Of a stretch of DNA of 6,044 bases, positions 5,824 through 6,044 are shown in pieces. Position 1 is the stretch's first letter. Each line of letters starts with the position of its first letter. The stretch is from UBA6136 sp039795615 (lineage in GTDB: Bacteria; Pseudomonadota; Gammaproteobacteria; Methylococcales; Methylococcaceae), in the NCBI GenBank assembly GCA_039795615.1, contig JBDKLO010000034.1, forward strand, positions 1-6,044, in the 5' to 3' direction. The notes under the pieces are model-generated. The model was given only the letters and a program-made list of their open reading frames with translations. It searched no databases and had not been told where the DNA came from. Position numbers and translations under genes: made by a program.

Positions 5824-6044
5824 ATGCTCATTACACTCAAGGGTCCTCAGGCGCTTTCCGCATTCCGTGGAGACCGGCTGCTTCAAGACCTCAAGGCGAT
5901 TTGCCCCCGACTCGTCGGGATTCACGGTGGGTTTGAACATCTCGTTGAATTGAGTCGTCCTCTTCAAAGCGAAGAAGAGACGCGTCTTCGAACCATTCTG
6001 GACTACGGGGAAGCGCCGGCTGAAGTGCCTCAAGGTTTCGATGT
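5824..6044 (+). CDS. purL: Phosphoribosylformylglycinamidine synthase (PurL), N-terminal part, cut by window end
   Basis: Only the first 73 codons are present; the frame is open to the window edge. The reading MLITLKGPQALSAFRGDRLL, then a conserved HLVELSRPL and a later RTILDYG, matches the start of the large gammaproteobacterial PurL (E. coli begins with an equivalent LRGSPALSAFR segment and has about 1295 residues). This is the small N-terminal PurS-like domain that helps join the glutaminase and synthetase parts. The full enzyme makes FGAM from FGAR, glutamine and ATP in purine synthesis. The start is well supported by GAAGG at 5812-5816 with a 7-base spacer. Catalytic residues lie beyond the window. 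It follows bamC on the same strand, but the structured 105-base gap leaves open whether they share a transcript. Confidence 0.93.
   Translation, partial: MLITLKGPQALSAFRGDRLLQDLKAICPRLVGIHGGFEHLVELSRPLQSEEETRLRTILDYGEAPAEVPQGFD

Noticed and set aside
5221..6033. Long minus-strand open frame opposite bamC and purL
   Set aside because: It is a shadow of two well-supported plus-strand genes and crosses the hairpin-rich gap. The translation resembles no family and has no ribosome site I can support.

Overview
The window is ordinary chromosomal housekeeping DNA from a gammaproteobacterium. The evidence is gene content and order: an accC-prmA pair, and a divergent gcvR/dapA junction with bcp next to gcvR and bamC next to dapA, as in Escherichia coli. 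The protein sequences and the rest of the order are not enteric: the GcvR-like protein resembles pseudomonad versions, bamC is followed by purL rather than purC, and an esterase gene sits after bcp. I would not name a genus. Coding density is very high and base composition looks uniform and moderately GC-rich. I see no mobile element, tRNA, rRNA, CRISPR array or sign of recent transfer.

Layout: (1) 27-2250, plus strand: accC (biotin carboxylase) and prmA (L11 methyltransferase), one base apart, probably the 3' end of an accB-accC-prmA operon. (2) 2247-3955, minus strand: a three-gene run transcribed gcvR-like, then bcp, then an alpha/beta hydrolase esterase. The esterase stop codon overlaps the prmA stop codon tail to tail. 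(3) 3956-4096: the divergent promoter region between the gcvR-like gene and dapA, with one reasonable sigma70-like promoter and two short 15-bp-phased repeats. (4) 4097-6044, plus strand: dapA (lysine/diaminopimelate pathway), bamC (outer-membrane assembly lipoprotein, probably single-domain), a 105-base gap with strong tandem hairpins, then the start of purL (purine synthesis), cut off by the window edge.

Functionally these genes share no single pathway. AccC starts fatty-acid synthesis, PrmA methylates ribosomal protein L11, the Bcp/PrxQ enzyme removes peroxides, the GcvR-like ACT-domain protein probably controls glycine cleavage, DapA commits aspartate semialdehyde to lysine and peptidoglycan precursors, BamC belongs to the beta-barrel assembly machine, and PurL makes FGAM in purine synthesis. 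I found no undescribed system. The points most worth a second look are the structured bamC-purL gap, the cysteine arrangement of the peroxiredoxin, the short BamC, and the phased repeats between gcvR and dapA.
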